64,000 nt of DNA from Pseudomonadota bacterium (lineage in GTDB: Bacteria; Pseudomonadota; Alphaproteobacteria; Rhizobiales; Rhizobiaceae), in assembly GCA_023404095.1 (NCBI GenBank), contig JAEYDD010000041.1, positions 186,001 to 250,000 on the forward strand, read 5' to 3'. The position numbers and the translations under genes are program-made. This document shows positions 42,026-52,127 of the stretch, one piece after another. The notes below the pieces were generated by a model that had not been told where the DNA came from, did no database searches, and saw only the letters and a list, made by a program, of their open reading frames with translations. The stretch's first letter is position 1. Each line of letters begins with the position of its first letter.

Positions 42026-42975
42026 GGCTTGGCCCACCTCTCCACCCGGGCTTCGTTCTGCTCGACCCATTTCCGGGCGAATTCGAGCGGCTCCTGGCGT
42101 TCCACGCCGAGGGCGTAGCTCATCTGCGTCACCTCGTCGGCAGTGAAGTCCGCATGCTCCAGAAAATTCGCGACCTCGGGCCGCTTCGCGGTGAGTGCGG
42201 ACGAATAGCCGATCTGGAAATGTGCCGCATCCCAGGCGGTCGTCGCACTCGACTTCTCGATCCAGAGCGGATCGCTGGCGGGAGCGAGCTTCCACTTGGC
42301 CGCGTCGTGCTCCGGTTCCTCCAGCCGTGTCAGTTCGTGAAGTTGAAAGACGTGGTGCGGCGCGTAGCAGTAGAAGACCATCGGCTGATCGGTGGCGATC
42401 GCGGCGTCGACCGCCGCCATGGCGACATCCTCTTCCGCCTCGACCAGCGTCATGTTTTCACCATAGCCATAGCTTCTGGCCCGAACCCGTTCGATCCCCG
42501 TCGAAAGCCAGGTGGCGGCGCCGATCCACATCTCGCCCTTCCCGTCGCCGTCGGTATCGAGGACTTTCGTCTTCTCGGGATCGCCGAGGTCGCCTATGGA
42601 CTTGATCGTCTTGGCTGCCGAAGGCGTGGCGCAGAGCCCCTGCCACGCAGCGACGCTCTTGCCAGCCAGCGTGACGGCCCGCTTCTCGTCGACATACTTC
42701 CTGACGAGATCGTCGAAATTCGGCCGCCAGATTTCCGGCTGCACGTCGACCGTTCCCTTGTCCAGTCCGACAAACGCGTTCATCGTGCCCATCGGCTTGA
42801 CGTCGACCGCAAGCCCCAGCGTTTTTTCGATGCCGACTTTGAGAATATTTGCGGTCGCCTGCCCGGAGGGCCAGTTCGGTGCGGAGATCACCAGATCAGC
42901 CGCCTGTGCGCTTGCAGTCGCAAACACACTGGCAAGAATGGTCGACACGAGAAAATTCGATGCACGTCGCTTCAC
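42022..42975 (-). CDS. Glycine-betaine/choline-type ABC substrate-binding protein (OpuAC), orphan
   Basis: 317 residues from a GTG at 42975 (GGGAG upstream). Signal peptide ASNFLVSTILASVFATASAQ then AADL. OpuAC fold: LVISAPNWPSGQATANILKV, then MGTMNAFVGLDKGTVDVQPE and ATDQPMVFYCYAPHHVFQLH with aromatic residues likely to hold a trimethylammonium. No permease or ATPase gene lies nearby; the next gene is an L,D-transpeptidase. Confidence 0.9.
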   Translation of the reverse strand: MKRRASNFLVSTILASVFATASAQAADLVISAPNWPSGQATANILKVGIEKTLGLAVDVKPMGTMNAFVGLDKGTVDVQPEIWRPNFDDLVRKYVDEKRAVTLAGKSVAAWQGLCATPSAAKTIKSIGDLGDPEKTKVLDTDGDGKGEMWIGAATWLSTGIERVRARSYGYGENMTLVEAEEDVAMAAVDAAIATDQPMVFYCYAPHHVFQLHELTRLEEPEHDAAKWKLAPASDPLWIEKSSATTAWDAAHFQIGYSSALTAKRPEVANFLEHADFTADEVTQMSYALGVERQEPLEFARKWVEQNEARVERWAKP

Positions 42976-43312
42976 AGCACACTCCCAGGAAATCCAGAAA
43001 GAACTGCATGCACGCAAAGGCAATCATGTTGATGGATTTGACGCCGGCTCGCCTCACTCCTGAAGCATCCCCCTCCGGCGACGTCCCCCACCGCGCCGGC
43101 GAAGATGCACCGACTTGCCGGGGGCGTCAACGTGGCCTCGGACCGGGATCACACAAAAGCGGTGTAAAACGAAGGAACAGTGCAAGTGGCCACGGAAAGA
43201 GCTGCGAAAAATTCTGGTGAACTACGAAGTGTGGAAAAAAATCCCGCAGACTATTTCTTCTGTTGTCTCACAGCAAAAGGACTATGACGGCCGATTTTCG
43301 TTCGCAGGAAGA
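42976..43312. other. Intergenic region, no gene supported
   Basis: 337 bases holding the promoter of the binding-protein gene and the region after the 77-residue gene. Short plus-strand frames look like antisense shadows. No clear terminator or promoter motif. Confidence 0.5.
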
Positions 43313-43546
43313 TCAAAACGATCTGACAGTTCCCACGACATCGACGACGACATCCAGGCCATCGAATGTCTTCGGAAGCTTCTGCACAATCGCCTGCTTC
43401 GAGACTTGAACGTTTATGGCAAGATCGTCGTTTTTGTCATTCAGGCTGATTCCGATACCGACCACACCGCTTTCATTGGCATACGCTTCCTCGAAGTCCT
43501 TCTGGATCGCGGTCGCCTGGTCGATCGAATGCCGCAACGCACCCAT
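43313..43546 (-). CDS. Small companion protein of the trypsin-like protease, 77 residues
   Basis: ESGVVGIGISLNDKNDDLAI, then VQVSKQAIVQKLPKTFDGLD and VVVDVVGTVRSF. This is the pattern of the short alpha/beta domain that in many bacterial trypsin-like proteases precedes the catalytic domain (VVGVGIGL ... LP..IDG..V.V...G). Here it is a separate protein, 10 bases after the protease gene. By analogy it may be an inhibitor, chaperone or pro-domain supplied in trans. No signal peptide. Confidence 0.72.
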   Translation of the reverse strand: MGALRHSIDQATAIQKDFEEAYANESGVVGIGISLNDKNDDLAINVQVSKQAIVQKLPKTFDGLDVVVDVVGTVRSF

Positions 43547-43556
43547 CGCAAAATCC

Positions 43557-44630
43557 TCAGATCAGTATCACGCCCAACTGAGCCTTGACTGACGATATAG
43601 GATTTCCGCCAGTGATGCCAAGATTTCCAGCACCGCCCGATTGTGAGCCTGCAAAAAGAAGCGCCACCGGAACGCCTTGCCCATCGACGATCAGAGAACC
43701 ACTATCGCCGGGTGCGGAGAATGCGCGAGCGGGACTGTTGTTCATTTCGAACGTGATCTGGCCGTCGAAACGCGCAAGCCCGACCCCCATGTTGACGACA
43801 TAGTTGTTGACGTTGACCGCCCGGACTTTGCCGGCCGTATGCCTCGTTGTCCGCCCGGTCTTGAAGACCGGCATTCCCGGAAAAGCCTGCACGACACCCG
43901 TCGGCTGCAGCGTCAACACCTGAACTGGAGGCGTGCGGCTGTCGTAGATGCCGCTCGTATCTATGCCTCGCCCGTGGTCTCCCAACTCTGCGAACGCGGC
44001 ATCGACGGCATTGGGCAAGCCGCCGAACTGAATTGGGACGAAGCGTGTAAGTTTGCCGACCACATCCTTTACCCGGTGCCCGGCGTCGCCTGCCGCCTGC
44101 TGGATGACAGGCGTGCCTATCGGCAACTGGTTCACGTCGGCCAGCACGTGGTTGTTTGAGAGGATGCCCACCCTGTCGCCCTGAGCGTCCCGGCAGAAGC
44201 AGCCGAGGGTGCCACTGTAGTTCACCGTTGCCGGCGATGTGCTGCATCCGATACGAAGCGGCTGGTTCCGGGTCCGGGTCCACAATGGGACCTGTCGACC
44301 GATGTAGATGACCTCCGCCTCGCGCCGCGAGAGGGTTCGGATCTCGTCGATCACCGAACTGTTCATCAGCAGGTGGTTTTGAACGAGCACGGCCAGTTGC
44401 GCCTCCTCATCGCCAGGCCCCGCCGCGATCCCAAGCGCAATATCCTCTGCGATACGCCGGCGGGCGCTGGCCAGCGAGCGGCGGCGGGCTTGCTCCTCGT
44501 CCATGAGGATGGGATCGACAAAGGTGGAAGCCACCGGCGCCTCGCCAACGGCGGCCATCGGCATCTCTTCGAAATTGAAGATCTTGCGGAAGACCTCTCC
44601 CTGTAATTCCAATGCGGACTGCAGTTTCAC
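43557..44630 (-). CDS. Trypsin-like serine protease, cytoplasmic type
   Basis: 357 residues from a GTG at 44630 (GGAGGG six bases upstream). Residues 1-115 are helical, charged and unique (DEEQARRRSLASARRRIAED). From about 125 a chymotrypsin fold: His161 in SNNHVLAD, Asp210 in NAVDAAFAEL, Ser310 in SAPGDSGSLIVDG. No signal peptide is seen. The 77-residue companion gene follows at once. Substrate unknown; a stress or defence-like protease switch is possible. Confidence 0.85.
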   Translation of the reverse strand: MKLQSALELQGEVFRKIFNFEEMPMAAVGEAPVASTFVDPILMDEEQARRRSLASARRRIAEDIALGIAAGPGDEEAQLAVLVQNHLLMNSSVIDEIRTLSRREAEVIYIGRQVPLWTRTRNQPLRIGCSTSPATVNYSGTLGCFCRDAQGDRVGILSNNHVLADVNQLPIGTPVIQQAAGDAGHRVKDVVGKLTRFVPIQFGGLPNAVDAAFAELGDHGRGIDTSGIYDSRTPPVQVLTLQPTGVVQAFPGMPVFKTGRTTRHTAGKVRAVNVNNYVVNMGVGLARFDGQITFEMNNSPARAFSAPGDSGSLIVDGQGVPVALLFAGSQSGGAGNLGITGGNPISSVKAQLGVILI

Positions 44631-44792
44631 GGCACGCCCTCCATCGGTCACTACAACCAAAGGTAAAATAGCAGAAACAATGCCCGCCAAGCAATGTTCT
44701 GTCGAAAGGAGAAGCCACGCGCTCCACGCGCAGGATCAAGAGTTCGACAGAAAGCCTTGGGTTAGCCCCAAACAACGAGAACACCGAATACA

Positions 44793-44823
44793 CAAAAAAA
44801 CCGGACGGTTGCCCGCCCGGTTT
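44793..44823 (-). terminator. Rho-independent terminator of ilvC
   Basis: ACCGGGCGG-GCAA-CCGTCCGGT hairpin followed on the minus strand by seven T, 44 bases after the ilvC stop. Confidence 0.88.
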
Positions 44824-44866
44824 CAGCGATGTGATGCCAACTCGCCTCAGCGAGACAGCGAAACGA

Positions 44867-45931
<1,065 letters not shown>

Positions 45932-46618
45932 CTATGCGTCGGCCATTGCACCTACGCCGTAGAGGGTGAGGAACGACGTCACCGCCCGTTCCGCCCGCCC
46001 GGCGAATTCCCTTTTCATTGCCCTCGGGTCCTCGCCCAACAGCATGCGCAGATGAGCATCCGTCACGATCAGCCCGTAGAGCGTGCCGTACGCCTCATCC
46101 GCATCATCGAAGGCCAGCAGGCCCGCCTTGCGCCCGGCCTCCAGCAACGTCGTCGCGCGGCGGCCGATCTGTCGGCGCCCCCGCTCCTCCAGAAGCCGCC
46201 CCAGCGTCGCCCCGCCGTTCGCCGCACCGCCGCGACGCTCGCCCCTGACCGTCTGGCCGATCGCCAGCCTGTTGAGGGCCAGCGACACGTCGCCGGAAAG
46301 AACGTCCAGCAGGTCGAGCGCAAAGGCGGACAGATGCCGACGCAGCCCCTCCGCCGTCAGGCTCTCGGCCTTGACCTCGACGGTCCGGACCTTGCCCGCC
46401 TGATAACCGATCATCGCCGACAGCAAACCGTCGCGGTCGCCGAACCACTTGTAGAGGCTTTCCTTGGAGCAGTTCGCGGCGCGCGCGACGCCGGCGGTCG
46501 TCACCGCCTTTTCGCCACCGTCGACGAGGAGGTTGAGCGCGCTTTCCAGCACGGCGCTCTGGCGCTCGGTCAGACCGGCCCCATTCACCTTCGCTGCGCT
46601 CTCCTCAACGACCTGCAC
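45932..46618 (-). CDS. TetR/AcrR-family repressor
   Basis: 228 residues. N-terminal HTH: RQSAVLESALNLLVDGGEKA, then TTAGVARAANCSKESLYKWF and GDRDGLLSAMI. The C-terminal ligand domain is helical and Arg-rich in the middle. A perfect 16-base palindrome lies 27 bases upstream and is likely its own operator. Target besides itself is unknown; ilvC is the next gene on the strand. Confidence 0.92.
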   Translation of the reverse strand: MQVVEESAAKVNGAGLTERQSAVLESALNLLVDGGEKAVTTAGVARAANCSKESLYKWFGDRDGLLSAMIGYQAGKVRTVEVKAESLTAEGLRRHLSAFALDLLDVLSGDVSLALNRLAIGQTVRGERRGGAANGGATLGRLLEERGRRQIGRRATTLLEAGRKAGLLAFDDADEAYGTLYGLIVTDAHLRMLLGEDPRAMKREFAGRAERAVTSFLTLYGVGAMADA

Positions 46619-47025
46619 GATCCACCCTTCTAATAGTCAAGCTTGCGTACCGTACGGTACGGTTCGGCATCGTTCTAGGCCGATTGTCACAAACCGTCAA
46701 CTGCAAATCCGCCATGCCCCTACGACCCCACACGAACGCGTCAAAATCGGACCGGTCGACACGATTCTTCAGTGCAAAGCAGGCCCTGGCCGCGATGTCG
46801 CCCTCGTGCCGCCATGAATCTGCACATGAGAACGACTGCTTAAACGATTGAACGGAAACAAAATTCCCAAATGGCAGTAAATTAGCGCCCATTCACGCAT
46901 CATTTTTCTCTTCCCAAGACATTTCATCTCGATAGAATTGGTGAGGTCGCCGTCTGGGATGCAAGCAACCTGAGGGCGATCGCTGCAGGAGTAAGCAGCT
47001 AACCCCGACGCCAAGGAGACAGAAA
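46619..47025. other. Intergenic region between TetR gene and 47026 gene
   Basis: About 400 bases holding the TetR operator and, presumably, promoters for both divergent genes. Short frames on both strands are not convincing. The part 46840-46930 is AT-rich compared with the rest. Confidence 0.5.
46646..46661. promoter_or_regulatory. TetR operator palindrome CGTACCGTACGGTACG
   Basis: Perfect 16-base palindrome just upstream of the TetR gene, the usual size and position of a TetR-type autoregulatory site. Confidence 0.82.
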
Positions 47026-47409
47026 ATGATGAGTTTCCTGCCTGACCTTCACGAAGGACACGCTCCCATAACCCTGCAACTTCTCTTCCGCGACGCGATC
47101 GATGCCTTCCATGATTGGAAACTCGGCGAGCCGGAACCATCGGTGATGCACGAAGGCACGCTCGTGCCGATCAGCACAGTCTTTGATGCGATGCGCGAAT
47201 GCACGGATATCATGCCGAAGACTGCAACGGAGCTGGTGACCGAACGGCTGACCAAGCCCTGGGATGGTCAAGGCTCGCTGGATGTCATGACGTTTTCCAC
47301 GGCCGCCCGCGTCATGGGCGTCCTCATCCGCAAGCGACGCCTGCAGGAAGGCGAAACCCCCTCGGTCTTCGTTCAGGCCGAAGGCTGCACTGCATCGCCA
47401 CTTCATTGA
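47026..47409 (+). CDS. Hypothetical protein, 127 residues
   Basis: Strong ribosome-binding site AAGGAGACAGAAA-ATG. A soluble alpha/beta protein with conserved-looking stretches (HAPITLQLLFRDAIDAFHDW, then DVMTFSTAARVMGVLIRKRR). No family recognised. It lies alone on the plus strand upstream of the cold-shock gene. Confidence 0.7.
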   Translation: MMSFLPDLHEGHAPITLQLLFRDAIDAFHDWKLGEPEPSVMHEGTLVPISTVFDAMRECTDIMPKTATELVTERLTKPWDGQGSLDVMTFSTAARVMGVLIRKRRLQEGETPSVFVQAEGCTASPLH

Positions 47410-47654
47410 TGCCTGAACTGGCCGCCGCGCCGCTCCGCGGCGCGACGGATTTCGTCCGGATGATGCGCCGAGGGGTCGTTGCCTGCCGCATGCGCGGCCG
47501 CCAAAAAGACCGCTTTTCGCCTAGCAAGGCGCGTGGCTCGTACCTTGACCTCGTCAAGCGAACCACTTATTTCTCTTGGATCGACAATTGAACGACGACT
47601 TTTGCTTTTGCGCTTCAGCGCAGTTTGACGAACTTCCCCTTCAATTTCGACCAA
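47403..47654 (-). CDS. Possible small basic protein, 83 residues (doubtful)
   Basis: A minus-strand frame with TTG start and no clear ribosome-binding site. Composition is basic and helical ([20 protein letters not shown]). It overlaps the end of the converging 47026 gene by 7 bases. Protein-like but unproven. Confidence 0.33.
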   Translation of the reverse strand: MVEIEGEVRQTALKRKSKSRRSIVDPREISGSLDEVKVRATRLARRKAVFLAAAHAAGNDPSAHHPDEIRRAAERRGGQFRHQ

Positions 47655-47715
47655 ATCGAGTTCTTCGGTCTCAGGACCGGTGAGCTATCAGCAATGCCAC
47701 AGAAAGGGTTTCGTC

Positions 47716-47925
47716 ATGGCAACTGGTACCGTTAAATGGTTCAACACCACCAAAGGCTACGGCTTCATCGCTCCCGATAACGGCGAGCCGGACGTTTTCG
47801 TACATATCTCGGCCGTACAGCGCGCGGGCCTCGCCGGCCTGAACGAAGGTCAGAAGGTCAGCTACGAGCTCATCCGCGACCGCAAGTCGGGCAAGATGTC
47901 CGCAGACCAGCTGGTCGCCGCCTGA
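47716..47925 (+). CDS. Cold-shock domain protein (CspA family)
   Basis: 69 residues from the ATG at 47716. RNP1 and RNP2 motifs are present: [20 protein letters not shown] and [14 protein letters not shown]. Binds single-stranded nucleic acid and acts as an RNA chaperone. More than 60 bases of leader without another ORF and a strong terminator after the stop suggest a monocistronic, post-transcriptionally controlled mRNA. Confidence 0.96.
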   Translation: MATGTVKWFNTTKGYGFIAPDNGEPDVFVHISAVQRAGLAGLNEGQKVSYELIRDRKSGKMSADQLVAA

Positions 47926-47970
47926 TTTTTCAAGGCAGCGCCGCCGGTTGCGGCAGCCCACAGTAATTCG

Positions 47971-47998
47971 GAAAGGCCGGAGCGATCCGGCCTTTTTC
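47971..47998 (+). terminator. Rho-independent terminator of the cold-shock gene
   Basis: AAAGGCCGGA-GCGA-TCCGGCCTTT hairpin ending in a run of five T. Confidence 0.92.
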
Positions 47999-48038
47999 AT
48001 TGTGCTCACCACCGGGCGAACCGAGGCGCGCCTTAAGC

Positions 48039-49316
48039 TCATCCCCGGCTTTCCCGTTGCTGAATCGTTTCCTTCTGCGTGATCAGTCGCGCGCTGTGCT
48101 GGCCGCTGAGGAATATCCATAGCCAGCTCCAGGCGACGGCGAAACGGCTGCGCGTGCCGATCAGGAAGTAGATGTGGGCGATACCCCACAACCACCAGGC
48201 AAACGCCCCCTTCAGCTTGAACTTTCCGAATTCGATGATCGCCGCGCGCCTGCCGATCGTTGCGAGGCTCCCCTGATGCCAGTAGCGGAACGGCCCTGGC
48301 GCGGGCTTGCCCGATAGCCTGGCACGGATGAGCCGGGCGAGATAGGTGCCCTGCTGCTTGGCTGCAGGCGCGATACCTGGCACAGGCTTGCCGTCCTGTT
48401 GCATCACCGAGGCGGTGTCGCCGATCACGAACACATCAGGCACGCCGGGCGCCGACAGGTCCGGCCCGACGATCGCCCGCCCGGCCCGGTCGGAGGGAAT
48501 GCCGAGCCAGCGCGCCGCCGGCGAGGCCTGCACGCCGGCCGCCCAGACAAGCGTGCGGCTCGGCACGAAGGTGTCGCCGATCGTCACGCCTTCCGCCGTG
48601 CAGGCGGTCACCGGCACCCCGGTGCGCACTTCGACGCCCAGCTTCTCCAACGAACGCCGGGCATAGTCCGACAGCGATTCGCTAAAGGCCGCCAGGATCC
48701 GCGGTCCGGCTTCGACGAGAATGACCTTCGCCTGACGCGTATCGATGTGGCGAAATTCTGCCGGCAGGGTGCGCTGCGCCAGCTCGGCGATGATGCCCGC
48801 CAGCTCGACGCCTGTCGGGCCGGCGCCGATGATGACGAAGGTCAAAAGCGCCTCGCGCTCCCCCGCGCCGCTGGCAAGCTCCGCCCGCTCGAAGGCAAGC
48901 AGGATCCGGCGGCGAATGGTCGTGGCGTCCTCCAGCGTCTTAAGGCCGGGCGCGACAGGCTCCCACTCGTCATGGCCGAAATAGGCGTGCGTCGCGCCTG
49001 TGGCGAGCACCAGCGTGTCGTAGGCGACCATGCCACCGCTGCCGAGCTGCACGGTCTTGGCCGCAGGATCGACGCCCGCGACCTCGTCCAACAGGGTCGT
49101 GACCTCCGCACGGTGGCGGTAGAGATGGCGGATCGGCCAGGCGACCTCCGAAGTCGCCAGCACCGTGGTTGCGACCTGATAGAGCAGCGGCTGGAAGAGA
49201 TGATGGTTGCGGCGGTCGATCAGCGTGATGCGAAGCGGCGCTCCCTTCAGCGAATTGACAAGCTGAAGGCCGCCAAATCCGCCGCCGACGACTACGAGGT
49301 GATGAAGATTCTGCAT
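48039..49316 (-). CDS. ndh: Type II NADH:quinone oxidoreductase (NDH-2)
   Basis: 425 residues. FAD-binding LVVVGGGFGGLQLVNSL, NADH-binding FVIIGAGPTGVELAG, VFVIGDTASVM and APAAKQQGTYLARLI are all in the expected order. The C-terminal amphipathic/hydrophobic region (FAWWLWGIAHIYFLIGTRSR) anchors it to the inner membrane. Non-proton-pumping NADH oxidation. A single gene with its own promoter. Confidence 0.95.
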   Translation of the reverse strand: MQNLHHLVVVGGGFGGLQLVNSLKGAPLRITLIDRRNHHLFQPLLYQVATTVLATSEVAWPIRHLYRHRAEVTTLLDEVAGVDPAAKTVQLGSGGMVAYDTLVLATGATHAYFGHDEWEPVAPGLKTLEDATTIRRRILLAFERAELASGAGEREALLTFVIIGAGPTGVELAGIIAELAQRTLPAEFRHIDTRQAKVILVEAGPRILAAFSESLSDYARRSLEKLGVEVRTGVPVTACTAEGVTIGDTFVPSRTLVWAAGVQASPAARWLGIPSDRAGRAIVGPDLSAPGVPDVFVIGDTASVMQQDGKPVPGIAPAAKQQGTYLARLIRARLSGKPAPGPFRYWHQGSLATIGRRAAIIEFGKFKLKGAFAWWLWGIAHIYFLIGTRSRFAVAWSWLWIFLSGQHSARLITQKETIQQRESRG

Positions 49317-49514
49317 TCCGAAGTTCCGCCTGCTTTGTACCCCGCCTCACGCTTGACGAGTGTCAAGGGAAAGCGCCGGGAGCTACAATCTTCGCGACGG
49401 TAGATGGGCACAACGGCTTTCTTTTCATGCGAGCCTTGCACTGAGGACAGCGGTCGGGCTGCGAAGGGACCGGCCATAATCGGCCCGCCGGCAGGGCGCC
49501 ACGGAATCCGCAGC

Positions 49515-49925
49515 CTACCCCCTGCCCTGTCCGTCAAAGGCGCTGCGGGCCCTCCTGATGGCAGGATGATTGTCCTGCGACCACTGGACGAGCGCCCGCA
49601 GCGGCACCAGCAGCGATTGCCCAAGCTCGGTCAGCGCATATTCGACACTGGGCGGCTGGGTGGGATAGACCGTGCGGGTCAGGTAGCCATCGCGCTGCAG
49701 ATCGCGCAGGGTCTGGGTCAGCATGCGCTGCGAAATATCCGGGATGAAACGGCGAAGCTGCGAAAAGCGCATCGGCCCGTCAGCAAGCGCAAGCACCATC
49801 AGCGAGTTCCATTTTCCGCCGATGTGATCGAGCACATCCCGCACCGGGCAGTTGTCCATCGACATGGCGACACCGTCAATGATGATCACCCGTTCCCCAT
49901 CGGCCGGCTGCGTCATCCTGTTCAT
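49515..49925 (-). CDS. HxlR-family redox-type regulator (QorR/YtfH-like)
   Basis: 136 residues. HxlR winged helix: [40 protein letters not shown], then [18 protein letters not shown]. The conserved Cys in NCPVRDVL is the sensing residue in QorR-type regulators. It is divergent from a YtfG/QorB-like gene, as ytfH-ytfG in E. coli, so it most likely controls that gene through the dyads in between. Confidence 0.92.
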   Translation of the reverse strand: MNRMTQPADGERVIIIDGVAMSMDNCPVRDVLDHIGGKWNSLMVLALADGPMRFSQLRRFIPDISQRMLTQTLRDLQRDGYLTRTVYPTQPPSVEYALTELGQSLLVPLRALVQWSQDNHPAIRRARSAFDGQGRG

Positions 49926-49979
49926 GGCAAGGTTCCTTCCAGGTAACCACGGAAGCCAAAACTGCCTCCTTTACAAGCG

Positions 49980-50020
49980 CTGTTCATAGCATAGAACAGG
50001 GTAAAGTCTCAATACGAGAC
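49980..50020. promoter_or_regulatory. Two operator dyads between HxlR gene and quinone-reductase-like gene
   Basis: CTGTTC-N8-GAACAG (49980-49999) and GTCTC-AATAC-GAGAC (50006-50020) lie in the 147-base divergent promoter region. They are the best candidates for HxlR binding sites. Confidence 0.65.
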
Positions 50021-50072
50021 CATGAAACGGAAGAGAACCATCTCTCCCGAAAGACCTTGAAAGGGAATTGCC

Positions 50073-50960
50073 ATGTCCGAGACTATTCTCATCACCGGCG
50101 CCGCCGGCCAGCTTGGCCGCATCGTGCTCGACCAGTTGTTGGCATCGGGCCAGATCGCCCCCTCCTCCATCATTGCCGCCTCCCGCGACACGGCAAAGCT
50201 TGCGGATTACAGCGCCCGCGGCGTTACCCTCCGCAAGGTCGATTTCGACGATCCGTCCAGCCTGCCCGCGGCCTTTGCCGGCGTCGACAAGGCACTGATC
50301 ATCTCGACGGATGCGCTCGGCGAACCGGGCAAGCGGCTCAACCAGCACAAGGCCGCGGTCGAGGCCGCTGCGAAGGCTGGCGTCGGGCGTATCTTCTACA
50401 CCTCCCTGCCGCAGCCCGACGACTCCCGCGTCAGCTTTGCCGGCGATCATCTTGGAACGGAAAATGCGATCAAGGCGACCGGCATCCCCTACACCATCTT
50501 CCGCAACGGCTGGTATCTGGAAAACCTGTTCATGGCGCTGCCGCATGCCCTGAAGACCGGCCAGTGGTACAGCGCCTCCGGCAACGGCGTGATCGCCCAC
50601 GTCGCACGCGCCGATATCGGCGCTGCGATCGCGGCATCCCTTCTCTCGCAGGACAAGGACAGCAAGATCTATACGTTCACCGGCCCTGTCGCCCATACGG
50701 TCGACGAAATCGCCGCCGCCGCCGCCCGCGCCACCGGCCTGCCGCTGCAGGTCGTACACGTCAGCGACGAACAACTCGCCGAGGGGCTGAAGGGTGCCGG
50801 CCTGCCGGACTTTCTGATCCCGACGATCGTCTCTTTCGACACCAACACCCGCGACGGCAAGATCGCGATGGTAACCGGCGACATCGAAGCCCTGACAGGA
50901 CGCAAGCCGCAGAGCCTGGAAGCTTTCCTCGACCAGAATGCGAAAGCCCTGACGGCTTGA
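50073..50960 (+). CDS. NmrA-type SDR, NAD(P)H:quinone oxidoreductase (QorB/YtfG-like)
   Basis: 295 residues. Rossmann start ILITGAAGQLGRIVLDQLLA, then VGRIFYTSLPQPDD, GTENAIKATGIPYTIFRNGW and YLENL, the usual pattern of QorB-like quinone reductases. It detoxifies quinones and electrophiles in the cytoplasm. Good ribosome-binding site GAAAGGGAAT. Divergent from the HxlR gene. Confidence 0.92.
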   Translation: MSETILITGAAGQLGRIVLDQLLASGQIAPSSIIAASRDTAKLADYSARGVTLRKVDFDDPSSLPAAFAGVDKALIISTDALGEPGKRLNQHKAAVEAAAKAGVGRIFYTSLPQPDDSRVSFAGDHLGTENAIKATGIPYTIFRNGWYLENLFMALPHALKTGQWYSASGNGVIAHVARADIGAAIAASLLSQDKDSKIYTFTGPVAHTVDEIAAAAARATGLPLQVVHVSDEQLAEGLKGAGLPDFLIPTIVSFDTNTRDGKIAMVTGDIEALTGRKPQSLEAFLDQNAKALTA

Positions 50961-50971
50961 GCCATCTGCCG

Positions 50972-50995
50972 GCGAGGCCGCCCGGGCGGCCTCGC
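50972..50995. terminator. GC-rich palindromic hairpin after the quinone-reductase-like gene
   Basis: A 24-base perfect palindrome (GCGAGGCCGCCC and its complement) 12 bases after the stop, between converging genes. There is no T-run, so it is only a possible bidirectional terminator. Confidence 0.45.
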
Positions 50996-51119
50996 GCACA
51001 GCCCCGACGTCCCAGTGTCCGACTCGGGATTTGCCTGACTGACCCGATCAGGTACCTTTATTGCGGGTTCGTTGCGGCTCCAGTATCCGAAATCGGATCT
51101 CGCCCTAAGGAGATCTGAT

Positions 51120-51872
51120 TCAGACCGCGTCACCGCAGGCCCGGCGAAAGCGGCGAACCGTCTCGGCCATCCCGTATTCCAGCGCGTCGGCGGTCAGTCC
51201 GTGACCGATCGAGACTTCGGCAAGCGCGGGAATACGCGCCGCCAGTGCGGGAAGGTTGGCCACGGTCAGATCGTGCCCGGCATTGACGGCGAGCCCGAGG
51301 TCGACCGCAATATCCGCGGTCTGGCCGAGTTCCTCCGCAATCGCCGCAGCACGCCCCGGATCGTCGAAACAGCCGCCGTAGGGGCCGGTATAGAGCTCGA
51401 TCCGGTCCGCGCCAACTTCACGCGCGATCGCCAGCGCCTCGCGATCCGGCGTGCCGTCCGCGAAAAGCGAAACTCTCAGGCCCAGCGCCTTGACGCGCCC
51501 CACCACAACCTCGAGGAGCTTCCGCTCCCTGCGAAAGTCCCAGCCGTGGTCGGAGGTCGCCTGCGCGGGATCATCCGGCACAAGCGTCACCTGGTCCGGA
51601 CGATGTTCCTCGACGAGACGCAGGAAGCCTTCTTCCGGATAGCCCTCCATGTTGAATTCGGCATCGGGAAAAGAGCCATCGATCAGCGCTCTGATCGGCC
51701 CCAGGTCCGAAAAGCGGATATGGCGCTGGTCCGGGCGCGGATGCACGGTAAGCCCGCTTGCCCCCGCCTCCAGCGCAATCCGGCCGAGACCGGTGACGCT
51801 CGGCCACGGCAGGTCGCGCCGGTTGCGCAGCATCGCGATCGCATTCAGGTTCACCGACAGTTTCGCAGGCAT
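51120..51872 (-). CDS. pdxJ: Pyridoxine 5'-phosphate synthase
   Basis: 250 residues from the ATG at 51872 ([20 protein letters not shown]). Family motifs [46 protein letters not shown] and [13 protein letters not shown] are present, then [17 protein letters not shown] and [16 protein letters not shown]. It condenses aminoacetone phosphate and deoxyxylulose phosphate in vitamin B6 synthesis. It converges with the quinone-reductase-like gene. Confidence 0.97.
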   Translation of the reverse strand: MPAKLSVNLNAIAMLRNRRDLPWPSVTGLGRIALEAGASGLTVHPRPDQRHIRFSDLGPIRALIDGSFPDAEFNMEGYPEEGFLRLVEEHRPDQVTLVPDDPAQATSDHGWDFRRERKLLEVVVGRVKALGLRVSLFADGTPDREALAIAREVGADRIELYTGPYGGCFDDPGRAAAIAEELGQTADIAVDLGLAVNAGHDLTVANLPALAARIPALAEVSIGHGLTADALEYGMAETVRRFRRACGDAV

Positions 51873-52127
51873 GGCAGTCTCTTCCCTATTGGCCTGACCA
51901 AGCTCTAGCCTGTCGCCCTCGCGCATTCAATCTCCATGCGGCGTGAGCGACGGCCGCGATGCAATCAGCAGGAACGAGGCCGGCATTGGGAGAACCGTGG
52001 GTAATCGGCGCCAACCCTTGCCGAAACGCAAGAATCTTCGCTACGCTTCTGCCGGCGCGCAAGGGCCGCGCCAGATCACGAATCGAATGCACGGGGTATC
52101 GGTCATCAGCATGACTGCGACAGTTTG

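Noticed and set aside
43115..43588. Plus-strand 157-codon frame
   Set aside because: Antisense to the 77-residue companion gene, which has a clear family-like pattern and operon position.
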